From positions 1-6,335 of the forward strand of contig JAXDBN010000079.1 of NCBI GenBank assembly GCA_034678805.1: DNA of 6,335 bases. The letters are read 5' to 3'. The DNA comes from PHAA01 sp034678805. GTDB lineage: Bacteria > Bacillota > Syntrophomonadia > Syntrophomonadales > Syntrophomonadaceae. The notes beneath the pieces are model-generated. The model did not search any database. It saw only the letters and a program-made list of their open reading frames with translations, and was not told the DNA's origin. The translations under genes were made by a program, and so were the position numbers. Positions 4,654 to 6,335 of the stretch are shown here, piece by piece (position 1 is the stretch's first letter; each line of letters opens with the position of its first letter).

Positions 4654-5613
4654 TTACCCCTGGTTGAAGACTTGCAATATTACATCGCCCAGACAGCGGG
4701 CCGCATTTTCGGCCAGTGCCAGGGGTATGGAATCGGTACCGATCTCAAATAGCATAGCGGTCGGGTACAGGTCCTGATTGTAATCACCCTTGCCCATGAA
4801 GATCCCGCGGATCAAACCCGGATACAGTTGGTCGGCCTGGGCCTTGATGCGTCGGGCGTAGGCCAGGTTGGTCTTCGTATTGGGATTGGAGCGTCCCACC
4901 ACTATCATTACCCGTGAACTATCCACCCCGTTAATGGTAGTCAAATAGGCCGAGGCCGGGGCGGAGTCGCGATGAATGTCGAAGGCGGCGTCAGGCTGTT
5001 CTTTCAGCAACTGGGCTGCGGTCCGGCGGGAGCGGTGGTAGGCATTGCGGTCGTGCGGATCGTGAGCGTTGACGCTATGGGTGACACTAATGCCTGATTT
5101 GCGCAGAGAATCGGCCAAGGCGGCCCCCACCGTATATATGTCCCCGGCGCCCGGTTGGGATGTCTTTCCGGAGGTAGGACGGTATGATTCATCGGTGTGG
5201 GTGTGGTAGACCACCGCATGCCGGGGCGCAGTAACCGCTTGAACCGGCAGGACCGGGTTGAACAAGGCCGGACTGGGAGTGACTGCGGCGTTGTTATTGG
5301 CCGGGAACTTATCACCATCGGTTCGGGTTACAATATCGGCCACCGCATTTTGCCCATCAACCTTGATCACTATATATTGAACGTTATTCTCATCTATATA
5401 CTGGTCATCTACATGAACCGGCAGGCCGGTCTCCAGGATGGTGACCCCGAAGGTATCCTTGACCACGCTGTACGAAGATACCTGTTCCTCCGGTCCGGGT
5501 ATCGGCTTCTTAAGTATGGGAGCATAGAGCGTATTTAACAAGTATGCCCCTATCATGACCGCTAGCAGCACTCCAAAGAATATCCATATATAGCGCCGGC
5601 TCAATGTTTCCAT
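4654..5613 (-). CDS. spoIIP: stage II sporulation protein P, engulfment peptidoglycan hydrolase
   Basis: SpoIIP is an N-acetylmuramoyl-L-alanine amidase and endopeptidase that, with SpoIID and SpoIIM, digests septal peptidoglycan during engulfment of the forespore. The 319-residue protein has an N-terminal membrane anchor (about 9-27) and a variable linker with a Pro/Ala/Asn-rich stretch near 104-130. The SpoIIP catalytic domain follows: YHTHTDESY (136-144), FDIHRDS (211-217) and NQDLYPTAMLFEIG (279-292), with His137, Glu142, His214 and Glu290 the likely zinc and catalytic residues. The domain appears complete. ATG 5613 is supported by the basic Arg6-Arg7 just before the anchor. The possible ribosome binding site, AAAGGCGG, is buried in a hairpin. 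It is GC-richer than the signalling operon and shares the strand of ahcY, 90 bases downstream of it. In Bacillus it is a mother-cell sigma-E gene; no convincing sigma-E promoter was found here. Confidence 0.95.
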   Translation of the reverse strand: METLSRRYIWIFFGVLLAVMIGAYLLNTLYAPILKKPIPGPEEQVSSYSVVKDTFGVTILETGLPVHVDDQYIDENNVQYIVIKVDGQNAVADIVTRTDGDKFPANNNAAVTPSPALFNPVLPVQAVTAPRHAVVYHTHTDESYRPTSGKTSQPGAGDIYTVGAALADSLRKSGISVTHSVNAHDPHDRNAYHRSRRTAAQLLKEQPDAAFDIHRDSAPASAYLTTINGVDSSRVMIVVGRSNPNTKTNLAYARRIKAQADQLYPGLIRGIFMGKGDYNQDLYPTAMLFEIGTDSIPLALAENAARCLGDVILQVFNQG

Positions 5614-5618
5614 AAATA

Positions 5619-5666
5619 AATCCGCCTTTCCTCATACTTAAGATTATGATGTGAAAGAGGCGGATT
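5619..5666 (-). promoter_or_regulatory. hairpin covering the spoIIP ribosome binding site
   Basis: On the plus strand AATCCGCC (5619-5626) pairs with GGCGGATT (5659-5666), and TTTC (5627-5630) with GAAA (5653-5656), leaving a two-base bulge. In the minus-strand transcript the 3' arm is GAAAGGCGGATT, ending five bases before the spoIIP ATG, and it contains the only plausible ribosome binding site. The following TTTATTT also makes it terminator-like. It could hide the site, reduce read-through from ahcY, or both. Confidence 0.45.
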
Positions 5667-5678
5667 AATTATTCCCCT

Positions 5679-5696
5679 AAAAGGGCATTAGAGCCC
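5679..5696 (-). terminator. weak hairpin plus T-run after ahcY
   Basis: In minus-strand orientation GGGC and GCCC (5693-5696 with 5683-5686) form a four-base GC stem with a six-base loop, followed at once by TTTT (5682-5679). It begins eight bases past the ahcY stop. The stem is short, so it is at best a partial terminator; the larger hairpin further downstream may contribute. Confidence 0.3.
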
Positions 5697-5703
5697 GATG
5701 TAA

Positions 5704-6335
5704 TCAGTTGGTGTCCCAATTGGCCAGGTATTCGATTTGTTCAGTCGTCAATCGGTCTATCTCCACTCCATCGGCAGCCAATTTGAGCCAGGCCACCTGT
5801 TTGTCTATGGTTTCGGGAACGTTATATACGTGACAACCAAGCTTGGCGCGATTTTCGATTACATAAAGCAAAGACAGGGCCTGCAGGGAGAAACTGAGGT
5901 CCATGACCTCGGCCGGGTGGCCATCGCCGGCGGCCAGGTTGACCAACCTTCCTTCGGCCAGCAGATAGAGACGGCGGCCATCGGCCTGGACGAATTCTTC
6001 TATATTGTTTTTCAGCACCCGGCTGGATACGGCCAGTTCATTCAGGTCGGGTTTGGATATCTCCACATCGAAATGTCCGGCATTGGCCAGGATGGCCCCA
6101 TCGGGCATCACCTGCATGTGTTCACGGCGGATCACGTTGATATTGCCGGTTACGGTAATGAAGATGTCTCCCCGCGCCGCCGCCTGGCTCATGGGCATAA
6201 CATGGAACCCGTCCATGATGGCTTCATTGGCTTTGATCGGATCGATTTCAGTCACAATTACTTTGGCTCCCAGTCCCTTGGCCCTTAGCGAGACGCCTTT
6301 GCCGCACCAGCCGTACCCGACCACTACTACCGTCT
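5704..6335 (-). CDS. ahcY: S-adenosylhomocysteine hydrolase, C-terminal part (cut by window edge)
   Basis: AhcY reversibly hydrolyses S-adenosylhomocysteine to adenosine and homocysteine in the cytoplasm, removing the inhibitor of methyltransferases; it carries a bound NAD. The visible 209 codons include the NAD-binding glycine loop VVVVGYGWCGKG at the right edge, the acidic end of the second strand in VIVTEID, VTGNINVI, ANAGHFDVEI, and the family signature GRLVNLAAGDGHPAEVMD. The C-terminus ends NWDTN. Codons continue past position 6335 without a start, so the N-terminal substrate-binding half lies outside the window; a GTG at 6324 is an internal Val codon, not the start. The gene runs toward spoIIP on the same strand. 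Base composition is GC-rich, as in spoIIP. Confidence 0.96.
   Translation of the reverse strand, partial: TVVVVGYGWCGKGVSLRAKGLGAKVIVTEIDPIKANEAIMDGFHVMPMSQAAARGDIFITVTGNINVIRREHMQVMPDGAILANAGHFDVEISKPDLNELAVSSRVLKNNIEEFVQADGRRLYLLAEGRLVNLAAGDGHPAEVMDLSFSLQALSLLYVIENRAKLGCHVYNVPETIDKQVAWLKLAADGVEIDRLTTEQIEYLANWDTN

Noticed and set aside
5630..5680. Sigma-E promoter for spoIIP
   Set aside because: A CATAATCT element is present on the minus strand, but no good -35 lies at the required spacing.
5737..6288. 183-residue plus-strand ORF opposite ahcY
   Set aside because: It is a shadow of the GC-rich ahcY coding strand, whose family signatures are unambiguous.
1..6335. CRISPR array, tRNA or rRNA
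   Set aside because: No array of repeats with unique spacers, no cloverleaf with CCA end and no rRNA-like stretch was seen; the only regular repeat is the three-copy 21-bp set.

Overview
The window looks like a chromosomal stretch from an anaerobic, endospore-forming Firmicute, probably Clostridia of the Syntrophomonas/Desulfotomaculum/Peptococcaceae kind. The evidence is a clear stage II sporulation protein P, strong AGGAGG-type ribosome binding sites, TTG and ATG starts, and an agr-type peptide-signalling operon. The assignment is inference from gene content and signal style; there is no taxonomic marker gene.

Layout. Positions 57-401 (minus strand) hold a small three-helix membrane protein of unknown function, preceded by a long imperfect hairpin (439-483). 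Positions 500-860 carry scraps of minus-strand coding sequence in two frames, probably a decayed gene. Positions 811-934 hold a 13-bp perfect inverted repeat and three direct repeats at exact 21-bp spacing. A candidate promoter follows at 941-970.

The core is a five-gene plus-strand operon (1023-3832): a five-helix membrane protein that looks like the sensor half of an AgrC-like receptor; a GHKL histidine kinase with only two helices and a TTG start; AgrB, the peptide-processing membrane protease; a 42-residue AgrD pro-peptide too short for routine gene calling; and a LytTR response regulator. The genes overlap or nearly touch. agrD starts inside the 3' end of agrB behind a very strong ribosome binding site. 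Proposed circuit: AgrB cuts and cyclises AgrD; the ring peptide is sensed outside the cell by the split receptor; the kinase phosphorylates the LytTR regulator; the regulator binds the 21-bp-spaced repeats and activates the operon. The ring nucleophile in AgrD appears to be serine instead of the usual cysteine, which predicts a lactone rather than a thiolactone signal.

Positions 3833-4653 have no intact gene. They hold two hairpins, a tiny ORF with a faint FeoA-like start, and a broken transposase resembling the IS1634 type. From about 4590 rightward the DNA is visibly more GC-rich and carries conserved genes on the minus strand: spoIIP (4654-5613) and the C-terminal part of ahcY (S-adenosylhomocysteine hydrolase, cut by the right edge). 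The AT-rich signalling block beside transposon debris and next to GC-rich conserved genes suggests an accessory, possibly acquired, segment.
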